A DNA stretch of 9,852 nucleotides from JALHSV01 sp964553535 (lineage in GTDB: Bacteria > Nitrospirota > Thermodesulfovibrionia > Thermodesulfovibrionales > SM23-35), in contig CAZKLK010000065.1 in assembly GCA_964553535.1 (NCBI GenBank), positions 1 to 9,852 on the forward strand, read 5' to 3'. Position 1 is the first letter of the stretch, and every line of letters begins with the position of its first letter. Of the stretch, positions 1 through 6,873 are shown piece by piece. The position numbers and the translations under genes were made by a program. Below the pieces are notes generated by a model. That model saw nothing but the letters and a program-made list of their open reading frames with translations. It did not search any database and was not told the DNA's origin.

Positions 1-175
1 GGAGATTATCGGAGCGGGTTGATCAAAATGGGGCGCCCCTCTGTCGACTGCGGCCTGATTTTAAGAATGCCGCCCCTGAAAAAAGCCTGTCTATAAGCTA
101 TCTCAAAACCGGTTTTTGCTTATTCACTCATTCCCGCAACCCCGTCTTGATTAAATATCAATTTTGCCATAGGTT

Positions 176-1324
176 CTAATTTCGCCGCCTTGATGATGAG
201 CCCATGGAGGACGGCCTTATGGTATCCGCAGGATACATGGCTCCGTCGTGATCCTTGCCGTGACAGTTGAGAAAGCACTTTCCGGATCTGTCGCCCAAAT
301 CCCAGAAATCCAGCTTCCCATTATTTGAAGGCCTGATGGACAGATTCTCGAAATCGATAAGGTGAGTATATTTCACGCTGCCGTGCGGGTTATGGCAGAT
401 TCTGCATGACGCCATGGCGGCAACTATGTGCAGTTCGTGGTAAGGGAAACTATGATTGCCAAGGATGCTGTTCCTGTTATGGCAGCTATAACAAAGCTCG
501 TACTGATGGATATCTTCCGGACCGGCTACAGGACTGAAATTTTTGCTGAGAATATGCCTGTAAATGGATCCATGAGGCCCTCGTGGCCCCAGCGGGTCGT
601 CATTGCCATGGCAGTCGGTGCATCGTATCCGGCTCTTTTCATTTAAACGTGGCAGGAGGCTCAGCGCCTGAGTGTTTTTCCCTGCGGCGACTACCGGGTG
701 GTAAGAAGGGTTGGCCGGATCGAACAGTTCAGCTTTGTTTGTCTGATCGCCGGGAAGATTTGCGCTGAAAGAATGGCATTTGAAACAGAGTTCATAGCCG
801 GAACCGATACGATCGACGGTCGATCCGGTCACTGTCACACCTTTAACAGCCGATGTGTAATCGTCTTTGGTCATAAAATGTGGATTGTGGCAGTCTTTGC
901 ACCACACGGGCCGGGGTGCGGAGGGGTCATTTTCCGGGACGGTTTTGCGGGCATATTTTATTGTCGCCTGCTCGATGGGATGGCGATATGCTTTCTCAAA
1001 TACATTCTGAATATTTGTCGGATTTGCGGAGGGCGATAGATCTCCGCTTTTTCGCGCGGATTCGGAGAAGTGACCGTCGCCGTGGCAACGGAAACACAGT
1101 ATTTCCCCGGATGTCGGAAGGTCGGGGAGCCTGAATTTCCCGTGTCCCTTGTGGCAGCTCTGGCAACCCTTGGGAAGTTTGTCGCGGTTTCCGTGCAGGC
1201 TTTCCTGAAAAGATAACGGGTGGATCGGATCGGGAATAAGGAAAGGCAGCAGAACTATTATAAGCAGTGGAAAAGCAGTTGTGCGCCTGACCCATTTCTT
1301 TGCTGTGGTGTTGAGCGTTTTCAT
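176..1324 (-). CDS. Exported octaheme-type c cytochrome (7 CXXCH + 1 CX3CH)
   Basis: A 382-residue multiheme c-type cytochrome, probably an electron carrier in the periplasm or at the outer membrane. The N-terminus is basic (about residues 9-14), followed by a hydrophobic stretch at about 17-31. No clear signal peptidase site is visible, so it may stay membrane-anchored. Canonical heme sites are CQSCH 54-58, CFRCH 77-81, CKDCH 142-146, CFKCH 180-184, CTDCH 235-239, CYSCH 278-282 and CRICH 307-311. An eighth, CFLNCH at 350-355, has three residues between the cysteines. Several extra His (e.g. 149, 209, 251, 291, 296) could be distal ligands. The frame stays open upstream to 1489, but that part overlaps the preceding cytochrome gene and has no signal sequence. 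The ATG at 1324 comes 1 nt after that gene's TAA, which implies translational coupling. The family is clear; the redox partner is unknown. Confidence 0.9.
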   Translation of the reverse strand: MKTLNTTAKKWVRRTTAFPLLIIVLLPFLIPDPIHPLSFQESLHGNRDKLPKGCQSCHKGHGKFRLPDLPTSGEILCFRCHGDGHFSESARKSGDLSPSANPTNIQNVFEKAYRHPIEQATIKYARKTVPENDPSAPRPVWCKDCHNPHFMTKDDYTSAVKGVTVTGSTVDRIGSGYELCFKCHSFSANLPGDQTNKAELFDPANPSYHPVVAAGKNTQALSLLPRLNEKSRIRCTDCHGNDDPLGPRGPHGSIYRHILSKNFSPVAGPEDIHQYELCYSCHNRNSILGNHSFPYHELHIVAAMASCRICHNPHGSVKYTHLIDFENLSIRPSNNGKLDFWDLGDRSGKCFLNCHGKDHDGAMYPADTIRPSSMGSSSRRRN

Positions 1325-1325
1325 C

Positions 1326-2096
1326 TTACGGTTCCGGCGGGTCGTGGCTGAAGGGAGGGTAATTAATATACTTGTCATCATGGCATATGCGGCAGACCTC
1401 GTCGTGGGTCGCTTTCCGCCAGAAAGGCGGGGCATCCGGACCTCCCTTCCCTCCGTGGGGGTCGTGACACGATGTGCACTGAACGCCATTTTTCCTGCCG
1501 CCTTGCGTGTCGTAAAGTTTTACATCAGGGTCGTTTATCGGCCAATTCAGTTGCATGATCGTAGTATCTTCTTTTCTCATCTTCACTAATTCTTCATCAA
1601 AAGGAATCGAAATTGGGTGGCCGTAGGAAAGATCGGTTCCAAGATATCCGTCCAGCCAGGGCGATATATATCTCATCGTCATCTCAATCTCTTCATAGTC
1701 ATAATGATTCACTGCTCCGACGGCAACGGTTCCGTCGTGGCAGCCGAGGCATAATTTTGAGAACCCGTCAATGGGGGGCGCTTCTCCCTCGTCATAAGAT
1801 TTCAGCGTGGGGCTCCAGTAATTCTTGTAATTCACCACAGCCGAAACCTCATGGTTCCATAGCGGATATATGGCCTTGGAATTGTGTGGAGTGTGGCAAA
1901 ATATGCATATCTGGGTCTCTTCAATGGCTTTGACCGGTCCGGGGCCGGTTTCAGAGGAAAGATCGTGCTTCGTGCGCAGCACCCGGGCATCAGCGGATAA
2001 AAGCAACGCGCAAAATATCGCGATCAAAACCATTATGAAAAGCGCGGCATTTCTCTTTGCGGTTCCAAGCATAGCTTTGTCTATATTATAACTCAT
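1326..2096 (-). CDS. Exported tetraheme c-type cytochrome
   Basis: A 256-residue cytochrome with four CXXCH sites: CIFCH 64-68, CLGCH 116-120, CTSCH 207-211 and CRICH 235-239. A signal peptide is visible: a hydrophobic core at about 18-34 ends in S-A-D-A before R38, so cleavage after residue 37 is likely and the mature protein would be periplasmic. The mature start contains a KHDLSS segment shortly before CIFCHTPHN; this pairing is, to my knowledge, common in small multiheme cytochromes of cytochrome-rich anaerobes. The start at 2096 is supported by GGAG at 2103-2106, 6 nt upstream of the ATG; the in-frame ATG at residue 9 lacks this. It follows the NHL lipoprotein gene by 45 nt and ends 1 nt before the next cytochrome gene, so the three are probably cotranscribed. 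The electron-transfer role is inferred from the heme sites. Confidence 0.9.
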   Translation of the reverse strand: MSYNIDKAMLGTAKRNAALFIMVLIAIFCALLLSADARVLRTKHDLSSETGPGPVKAIEETQICIFCHTPHNSKAIYPLWNHEVSAVVNYKNYWSPTLKSYDEGEAPPIDGFSKLCLGCHDGTVAVGAVNHYDYEEIEMTMRYISPWLDGYLGTDLSYGHPISIPFDEELVKMRKEDTTIMQLNWPINDPDVKLYDTQGGRKNGVQCTSCHDPHGGKGGPDAPPFWRKATHDEVCRICHDDKYINYPPFSHDPPEP

Positions 2097-2141
2097 AGAA
2101 TGCTCCGTGTCGCTGTGCCGCGTTCACTCCCGCGACTGTTG

Positions 2142-3230
2142 CTACTTCAGATACTGGAATACCTGTACTCGCCTGTTATATGAATCTGCCACGTAAATTC
2201 TGTCTTCTTCATCGATATATACGCCGGCGGGGATCGCCATTTCACCTATGCCTTTGCCCGTCTTTCCGAAGCCGAGGAGAATGTTTCCGCGACGGTCGAA
2301 AATCTGGACGGCGTCAAAATGCGCATCGGCCACATAAATATGCCCGTCCGAATCCACTGCAACTCCCTTCGGTTTTGAAAAGTTTCCCGTTGAATTGCCT
2401 GGCTCACCGAATGCGGATATGAAATTACCGTTCATGTCAAACACCTGTATCCTGAAGTTCATCGAATCGGTGATGTGCAGCAAGCCGTCTGCAGAAGCAA
2501 AAATATGTGTCGGATAGTTGAAAAATCCGGGATCTTTCCCTCGGCTGCCCCAACTGAAGAGAAGTCCGCCGGTCTTTGCGTCAAAGGACAGCACCTTGTG
2601 AGCATGCGTATCTACCACGTAAATTTTTCCACCATGCAGCGCGATTCCAGTGGGCCTCAGAAACGACTCGGAAGAACCGATGTCTCTCAGATAATTGCCG
2701 CCAGCGTCAAAAACCGCAATCCGCTTCGACATGGAATCGGAGACAAAAATGCGGCCCTCTGCATCGACTGCTATTCCTATCGGCGAGATGAGATTTCTGT
2801 CGCCGGTTTGATACAGATATGAATGTTTCCGCTTTTTAATATCAAATATATGAACGAGCGGTATCCCGGGATCGGTCACATATATCTTTCCCGATGAAAC
2901 AAAGATTCCGTGGGGCCTAAGCATCATGAAGCGCTCCTCATCCCCGCCGAAAACGGTTGCGATTACGGTCTGAAACCATGATGGCTGCGCCGTGACATCA
3001 GCTTTCCCTGAAATGCTCGCCACATATTGAATTCGCGATTTTTGAGGCGGCGGCGGCCATACGGGGAGCTGGGAATCGTCCGCGGCGGGTTGAACTGATG
3101 TCATGGGGGCGCCGCACCCGGTCAGGAGCAAAATCAGCAATGCAGCCGTTGTGTAATATATCCCTGGATTGGGCATATTATAAAGAGTTTTCGCGGCCAC
3201 GGTCTTGTTACGTTCGCGCCTCAGTCTCAC
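2142..3230 (-). CDS. NHL-repeat six-bladed beta-propeller lipoprotein
   Basis: A predicted lipoprotein of up to 362 residues. The hydrophobic run LLILLLTGC places the lipobox cysteine at residue 39, so it should be lipidated and held at a membrane. A Pro-rich linker (VWPPPP at 57-62) leads into about six NHL-type blades, near 105-131, 149-175, 192-217, 238-264, 286-311 and 334-358, each with the pattern P.GI.....G.IYV.D....R..VFD. Such propellers usually bind proteins or ligands and are not enzymes by default. The start is uncertain: GTG at 3230 has only a weak GAG about 7 nt upstream. ATG at 3176 (residue 19) gives a shorter signal peptide but no Shine-Dalgarno. It shares its layout, the WPPPP motif and the ending RVQVFQYLK with the lipoprotein at 5839-6873, so the two look paralogous. 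It lies between the barrel gene and two cytochrome genes, which suggests a structural or assembly role in the same complex (inference). Confidence 0.85.
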   Translation of the reverse strand: MRLRRERNKTVAAKTLYNMPNPGIYYTTAALLILLLTGCGAPMTSVQPAADDSQLPVWPPPPQKSRIQYVASISGKADVTAQPSWFQTVIATVFGGDEERFMMLRPHGIFVSSGKIYVTDPGIPLVHIFDIKKRKHSYLYQTGDRNLISPIGIAVDAEGRIFVSDSMSKRIAVFDAGGNYLRDIGSSESFLRPTGIALHGGKIYVVDTHAHKVLSFDAKTGGLLFSWGSRGKDPGFFNYPTHIFASADGLLHITDSMNFRIQVFDMNGNFISAFGEPGNSTGNFSKPKGVAVDSDGHIYVADAHFDAVQIFDRRGNILLGFGKTGKGIGEMAIPAGVYIDEEDRIYVADSYNRRVQVFQYLK

Positions 3231-3235
3231 TTTCT

Positions 3236-3332
3236 TTCTCTAAGTGGAGAGAAATAACCGGCGAAAAAACAGGATTGCTTCACTCCGTTCGCGATGACGG
3301 AAAAAGGAAGCAGCGGGATCGCTGCACTCTGC
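3236..3332 (-). repeat. Dispersed intergenic repeat, copy 1
   Basis: Read on the minus strand, this segment aligns with plus-strand 9381-9472. The first 58 positions match at 50, including a perfect 23-nt block (3275-3297 against 9416-9438), and weaker similarity continues for about 35 nt with small gaps. Both copies contain a translatable stretch reading AASFFxHRERSEA, but the copy here lies in a short open frame with no recognisable protein, so the similarity is probably nucleotide-level. The ends resemble the GATTGC...GCGATGAC type of small palindromic repeat seen in some anaerobe genomes (from memory). It occupies the gap upstream of the NHL lipoprotein gene. Confidence 0.7.
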
Positions 3333-3394
3333 GGGACGATATAGCAATCTCTCTGTTCGCATCCCTGTAAATTACTCCCTCCTTCGGCAGAGTG

Positions 3395-3409
3395 GCATTG
3401 TTCCAATGC
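3395..3409. other. Short stem-loop in barrel-NHL gap
   Basis: GCATTG-TTC-CAATGC forms a perfect 6-bp stem with a 3-nt loop. It lies about 55 nt downstream of the barrel gene on the minus strand and has no U-run after it, so it is not a standard terminator. It could be an RNA-processing or mRNA-stability element between the barrel and the downstream genes; there is no direct evidence. No convincing promoter was found in this 233-nt gap (3231-3463), so the downstream genes may be read through from the barrel promoter. Confidence 0.4.
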
Positions 3410-3463
3410 TCCGGAGATTTTATAATAGCAAAGAATTGTCCCCGCATTAGAATAATTAAAATA

Positions 3464-5383
3464 TCAAATGGGTCTTCTGACCCGTAGAAAGAGATATTTT
3501 GTTTTTAGTTCAGAAAGTCCGCTGTCCGTGGTCACAATCCGGTAATCGAGACTCACAAATAATTTTCTCAGGCGGTACTCAATTTCCAGATTCTGGGTGC
3601 TTACCCTGCGCTTCCGAAATCCCTCCGAGTCTGTCAGTTGTTCCATCCACCATGCGTGCAGAGATAAATTGCGAAGGATGTTGTAGTTTATTCGCCCCTG
3701 AAACGCGAACCTCTGATAGTTTCTGGATCCGGCTGTCCCAAACGTATACGATGACGAGGAGTGCAGCCTCACTACTCTGCTGAAAGGGTAACTGATACGT
3801 CCCTTCACAGTGTTATACTGAGTTTTCATGCCCCTAACGACGTACTCCCTGCCTTCCTCATCGTCCGTATCGAAATAGTCAAAATATCCGGTGTAATAAT
3901 CGTAGTAATCGCCCATATCGTATGGATATCCCTCAGGAACGGGTATCCGGTATGTGTATCCAGTTGTTTCACGATAGGAATATTCATTTTCGAGGTTCCA
4001 GGTTAGTCGCCCGGGTCCTCTTCCTTTTACTCCAGCGAGCAGGGAGTGCTGGGTGGACTTCCCGGCCATGTTATATATGCGGTAGGAGAAAATGTAGTGG
4101 GCGTAAAGCTCCCCCCATCTCAAAGTGCGCGTCGAAAGCTTGAACCCCGCGCGGTGATCGTTAAAGTCCGCCCGCTCGATGTCCGATTTTTCCGCCGAGA
4201 AACGGTAGTAGGCGGCCAGGTTCATGGTATCTTTTATCGGTCCGGAGTAATCTATGCCCGCTGTCCCGAAGTTTTCCGACACGCCGTCAATTTTTGTGAG
4301 CCTGTAGTATAAATCGGCGCGCGCCCTGAGCCGGGCAGAAAACCGGTAATGCAGTGAGGCCCGCACGGCTTGCGACTGAGAATCCTCCTGGCGGGAATCT
4401 TTGTAGCTGACCCGGTAATATTCATATCCGTATGTCTGGCTTAATTTAGGAACGGTATTTATTCTAACCGTGCTTGTCAGGCTGAGCGATTTGGATATGG
4501 TATTGTCAAAATAAGAGAACAGGTTGGAAATGGAAAAGTTCTTTTTCATCACGGTGTAAACGTTCGCGCTGAGAGAGCGCGAGTAAAGTTTGCTGAACGG
4601 GGTAGAATAGTCCATATTGTCGTAATTTATGCGGTAGTGCGTATTGACTGAAGAGATAAGGCCGATAAAGCCGATGCCGTAGCGGGTGCTTTCGTAACGC
4701 TCCGTGACCCTTTTCGTAACCCATTTAATCGGCCGGGCGGGAGCATGTTCGAATTCGTCGTCATAATAATCGTGCCCGTAATAGAAATTGTCCATGAAGG
4801 GGTCGCCTCCTTCGTCAGGCCGTTCCGGCCTCGTAACGAGCCGATCAGTCTCGTACTGCCATTTCTGATAATTCAAGAGCGCGATGAACTTCCTGCTCTT
4901 TGCGAATACAAGCGTTCCGCCTATCGTCTTCGACGTTGCATCGTAGGATGAAAAGGCGCTGGAGCCGTCCGTAGTATAGTCGAACTTGCTTGCATACAGG
5001 GAGAGGGACGTCACCCGGTAGGGGAAAAATCGCAGTCTCACATCATACCCGATGTTTTTAGAATTGGAATCCGAGGATCTGGATTTGAAATCAGCGTTTC
5101 GCAATGTCACCCCGGCTGTAAAAACGGCGAACTTGGGCTTCCAGATATGGCCGTGAAGATTCAGCCGCAACTTCTGCTCAAAGCGGGAACTTTCGCTTGC
5201 GCGCGAGCGAACCGAGGATGATTCCGAACTGAATTGCCGGTACGTAATTTCGGCAACGCCTGACAAATTAAAGCCCCTCGGATACCCGAGATTAATCGCG
5301 GCGCCTGCCTGCGGGACGAAAACCGCAGTCAGCAAATATGCCTTCAGAAATATGAAAAGGACAAACCACTTCCCTTCGGACAA
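3464..5383 (-). CDS. Large outer-membrane beta-barrel, putative porin of a cytochrome conduit
   Basis: A 639-residue protein with a signal peptide (hydrophobic core about 7-24, likely cleavage near A28) followed by many short amphipathic strands with alternating aromatic/aliphatic and polar residues and abundant Tyr, Arg and Ser. This is typical of an outer-membrane barrel, and the length is in the range of MtrB/PioB-type conduit barrels, although I cannot show homology to them. There is no cysteine in the whole protein. Two long acidic, tyrosine-rich segments (about 187-215 and 484-512) look like extracellular loops. The C-terminus ends in ...RVRRPI, not the usual final Phe. The start codon is TTG at 5383, decided by GAGGAGA (minus strand, 5391-5397) 7 nt upstream; no nearby ATG fits the signal peptide. 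With three multiheme cytochromes in the same cluster, it probably forms a pore that brings hemes through the outer membrane. A plain porin or other transporter barrel is the alternative. Confidence 0.8.
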   Translation of the reverse strand: MSEGKWFVLFIFLKAYLLTAVFVPQAGAAINLGYPRGFNLSGVAEITYRQFSSESSSVRSRASESSRFEQKLRLNLHGHIWKPKFAVFTAGVTLRNADFKSRSSDSNSKNIGYDVRLRFFPYRVTSLSLYASKFDYTTDGSSAFSSYDATSKTIGGTLVFAKSRKFIALLNYQKWQYETDRLVTRPERPDEGGDPFMDNFYYGHDYYDDEFEHAPARPIKWVTKRVTERYESTRYGIGFIGLISSVNTHYRINYDNMDYSTPFSKLYSRSLSANVYTVMKKNFSISNLFSYFDNTISKSLSLTSTVRINTVPKLSQTYGYEYYRVSYKDSRQEDSQSQAVRASLHYRFSARLRARADLYYRLTKIDGVSENFGTAGIDYSGPIKDTMNLAAYYRFSAEKSDIERADFNDHRAGFKLSTRTLRWGELYAHYIFSYRIYNMAGKSTQHSLLAGVKGRGPGRLTWNLENEYSYRETTGYTYRIPVPEGYPYDMGDYYDYYTGYFDYFDTDDEEGREYVVRGMKTQYNTVKGRISYPFSRVVRLHSSSSYTFGTAGSRNYQRFAFQGRINYNILRNLSLHAWWMEQLTDSEGFRKRRVSTQNLEIEYRLRKLFVSLDYRIVTTDSGLSELKTKYLFLRVRRPI

Positions 5384-5431
5384 TAGAAATTCTCCTCACA
5401 GGGCATACCCAATTAATAATTACGCCTGATT

Positions 5432-5459
5432 TTTAAATGTTCTTGAGCAATATTATAAT
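5432..5459 (+). promoter_or_regulatory. Weak candidate plus-strand promoter toward the hairpin array
   Basis: TTTAAA (5432-5437), a 16-nt spacer and TATAAT (5454-5459) on the plus strand would drive transcription of the stem-loop region 5521-5715 from about 5466. The -35 agrees with consensus at 4 of 6 positions. The case rests mainly on the -10 palindrome shared with the barrel promoter. Confidence 0.3.
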
Positions 5460-5480
5460 GTTTTTAAAGCTCTGTTTGAA
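5452..5480 (-). promoter_or_regulatory. Candidate sigma70 promoter for the barrel gene
   Basis: On the minus strand TTCAAA (5475-5480), a 17-nt spacer, and a perfect TATAAT (5452-5457). Transcription would start near 5445 and leave a leader of about 60 nt before the TTG start at 5383. The -35 matches the TTGACA consensus at 4 of 6 positions. The -10 lies in the palindrome ATTATAAT, which also reads TATAAT on the plus strand, so divergent initiation is possible. Confidence 0.55.
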
Positions 5481-5520
5481 GTCGAAAAAATATGTTAATC
5501 CGAGAAAAGCATTTGAAGTA

Positions 5521-5715
5521 GAATGCGACAAAGGGCAGGGACGCCAAAAAAACTCTCCCGGGCAGAATCTGGCGCATCAAGTCAGGAATTTACCCTGTCT
5601 GTAAAGACGGGGATGAATAGGATGCTTTGCTGGCGAAGCCAGTAATAGGAAAAGCCACACCTGTAAAGGTGTGGTGGTTTACATTGACAGGATGCTGAAA
5701 AGGTTTCAGTTTCGT
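5521..5715 (+). ncRNA. Candidate structured RNA with AGGA motifs between tandem stem-loops
   Basis: This gap contains four consecutive stem-loops: 5593-5612 (8 bp, one G-T pair, GTAA loop), 5627-5645 (about 8 bp with one wobble, GAA loop), 5655-5674 (8 perfect bp, GTAA loop) and 5695-5709 (6 bp, AGG loop). Two are closed by GTAA, a GNRA-type tetraloop only when read on the plus strand, and this suggests a plus-strand RNA. Between the hairpins lie AGGA motifs at 5584-5587, 5619-5622, 5647-5650 and 5689-5692, with AGGGA at 5537-5541. AGGATGCT occurs twice, 70 nt apart, so the array looks like a duplicated module. GGA motifs between hairpins recall CsrB/RsmZ-type RNAs that titrate CsrA. On the minus strand the 5655-5674 stem is followed by CTTTT and could instead terminate the upstream operon. 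No protein-coding frame fits here. Confidence 0.4.
5655..5674 (-). terminator. Possible terminator of the 9-heme cytochrome / NHL transcript
   Basis: On the minus strand a perfect 8-bp GC-rich stem (CCACACCT / AGGTGTGG, TTAC loop) is followed directly by CTTTTCC, about 165 nt after the stop of the NHL lipoprotein gene. The U-run is short, so intrinsic termination would be inefficient. The same stem is one of the four hairpins described for the plus strand, and the two readings compete. Confidence 0.3.
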
Positions 5716-5838
5716 CGTCCCGCGGCTTGACCGGTCCCATGTTACATGCAAACCATTGAAAGACATGGATTCCAGTGCAGCATAATTCCTAAGCTGGTTG
5801 CTATAGGCCGGGAAAGAAGGATGCGGCGAGATCTGCGG

Positions 5839-6873
5839 CTACGGTCTTTCTTTAAGATACTGGAAGACTTGAACTCTTGAATTGAATGTGTCGGAAACGT
5901 AGATTCTGTCGTTCCTGTCGATAAACAGGCCGGTCGGCCCCTTGAACATGCCGGGCTGCCCGCCGAATTTCCCGACCCACATGAGTAACCGCCCTGCCTC
6001 GTTAAAAATTTGAAAATTATTGAGGGCGGAATCCGCAATATAGATATGCCCTTCCGAATCAACGTCAATCCCATTCGGCCTCGCAAAGCCTCCTGGGTTC
6101 GACCCATGCTCACCGATTGTTTTCAGGAATTTTCCTTCTGCATCGAAAATTTGCACTCTGTGATTGTACCCGTCTACAACATACAGTTTGCCGTGTTTGA
6201 AAGCGAGGTAGGTCGGAGTGATGAATTCTCCCTTGGCGGTGCCTTTCCCGCCGAAGCTGAAGAGCTTCTTCCCATTACTGTCATACGCCGTGATGACGTG
6301 CTTCTTCGCATCGGCTACATACAACCTCCCTGTGTTTTCATCAAAGGAAAGTCCTGCTGGACGTTCGAGACCTTCGCGTATGCCGATAACCATCATTTCC
6401 CGGCCGGTCTCCTTATTCAAGCCGATAACGCTTCCAATGCCTGCGTCAGAGACAAACAGCATATCCCTGCTGTTGTCAATTGCAAGGATAGTCGGCGTTT
6501 TCAGCAGGCCCCTGCCAAGGAAACGCACCTTCCTCTTCTCCTTGTCAAAGACGAATATCACCTTAAACTCGGAATCAGCTACATAGATGTTTCCTGCTAA
6601 ATCGGCGACGATACCGTTGGCGCGCTTCAGCCTCGCCATCGGCTCAGGCCCCATGAGAGCGTCCAGCACGGCGCTCTGCTTGCCGAAAGCATAAGTGTCG
6701 CGCCACTCTTCTATGTATTTGATACGCGGCGTTTCCGGAGGCGGCGGCCAGACCAGACCTTCCACCTTCCGCCCCGGCAAGGTCGTGCAGCCAACGGTCA
6801 GAAGCAGCATGACCGACAAAAGCCAGCATCCGATATAGCAGGTTTTATTCACAGTTAATATTGCGGATGACAT
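5839..6873 (-). CDS. NHL-repeat six-bladed beta-propeller lipoprotein (paralogue)
   Basis: A 344-residue predicted lipoprotein. The hydrophobic segment at about 17-28 ends in LLLTVGC, giving a lipidated Cys29. A linker with VWPPPP (41-46) and PRIKY follows, as in the lipoprotein at 2142-3230. About six NHL-type blades then follow, near 86-111, 126-152, 172-197, 218-244, 265-290 and 313-337, ending RVQVFQYLKERP. The start at 6873 overlaps the end of the upstream cytochrome gene by 19 nt, so translation is probably coupled. No strong Shine-Dalgarno precedes it, and a GTG at 6852 (giving an N-terminus reading VNKTCYIG) is a reasonable alternative. The open frame continues upstream to 7032 inside the cytochrome gene, but that part has no signal sequence. 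Likely a membrane-anchored binding or scaffold protein working with the cytochromes; no catalytic site is evident. Confidence 0.87.
   Translation of the reverse strand: MSSAILTVNKTCYIGCWLLSVMLLLTVGCTTLPGRKVEGLVWPPPPETPRIKYIEEWRDTYAFGKQSAVLDALMGPEPMARLKRANGIVADLAGNIYVADSEFKVIFVFDKEKRKVRFLGRGLLKTPTILAIDNSRDMLFVSDAGIGSVIGLNKETGREMMVIGIREGLERPAGLSFDENTGRLYVADAKKHVITAYDSNGKKLFSFGGKGTAKGEFITPTYLAFKHGKLYVVDGYNHRVQIFDAEGKFLKTIGEHGSNPGGFARPNGIDVDSEGHIYIADSALNNFQIFNEAGRLLMWVGKFGGQPGMFKGPTGLFIDRNDRIYVSDTFNSRVQVFQYLKERP

Noticed and set aside
30..39. Palindrome GGGGCGCCCC
   Set aside because: No loop, no T-run and no repeat of it in the window; too little to assign a role.
119..170. Short minus-strand frame starting MAKLIFNQDG after the last cytochrome
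   Set aside because: Only 16 codons before a TAA, and no ribosome-binding site was recognised; not supported as a gene.
1325..1489. Upstream extension of the 382-residue cytochrome to a 437-codon frame
   Set aside because: The extra 55 codons lie inside the preceding cytochrome gene in another frame and have no signal peptide; the ATG at 1324 gives an N-terminal hydrophobic signal and a 1-nt gene spacing.
5528..5570. Resemblance to a GEMM (cyclic di-GMP/cGAMP) riboswitch: ACAAAGGGCA and GGGACGCC close together
   Set aside because: It is on the plus strand, opposite to all cytochrome genes. The first hairpin and the tetraloop receptor of the GEMM fold are missing, and the order of elements does not allow the known core.
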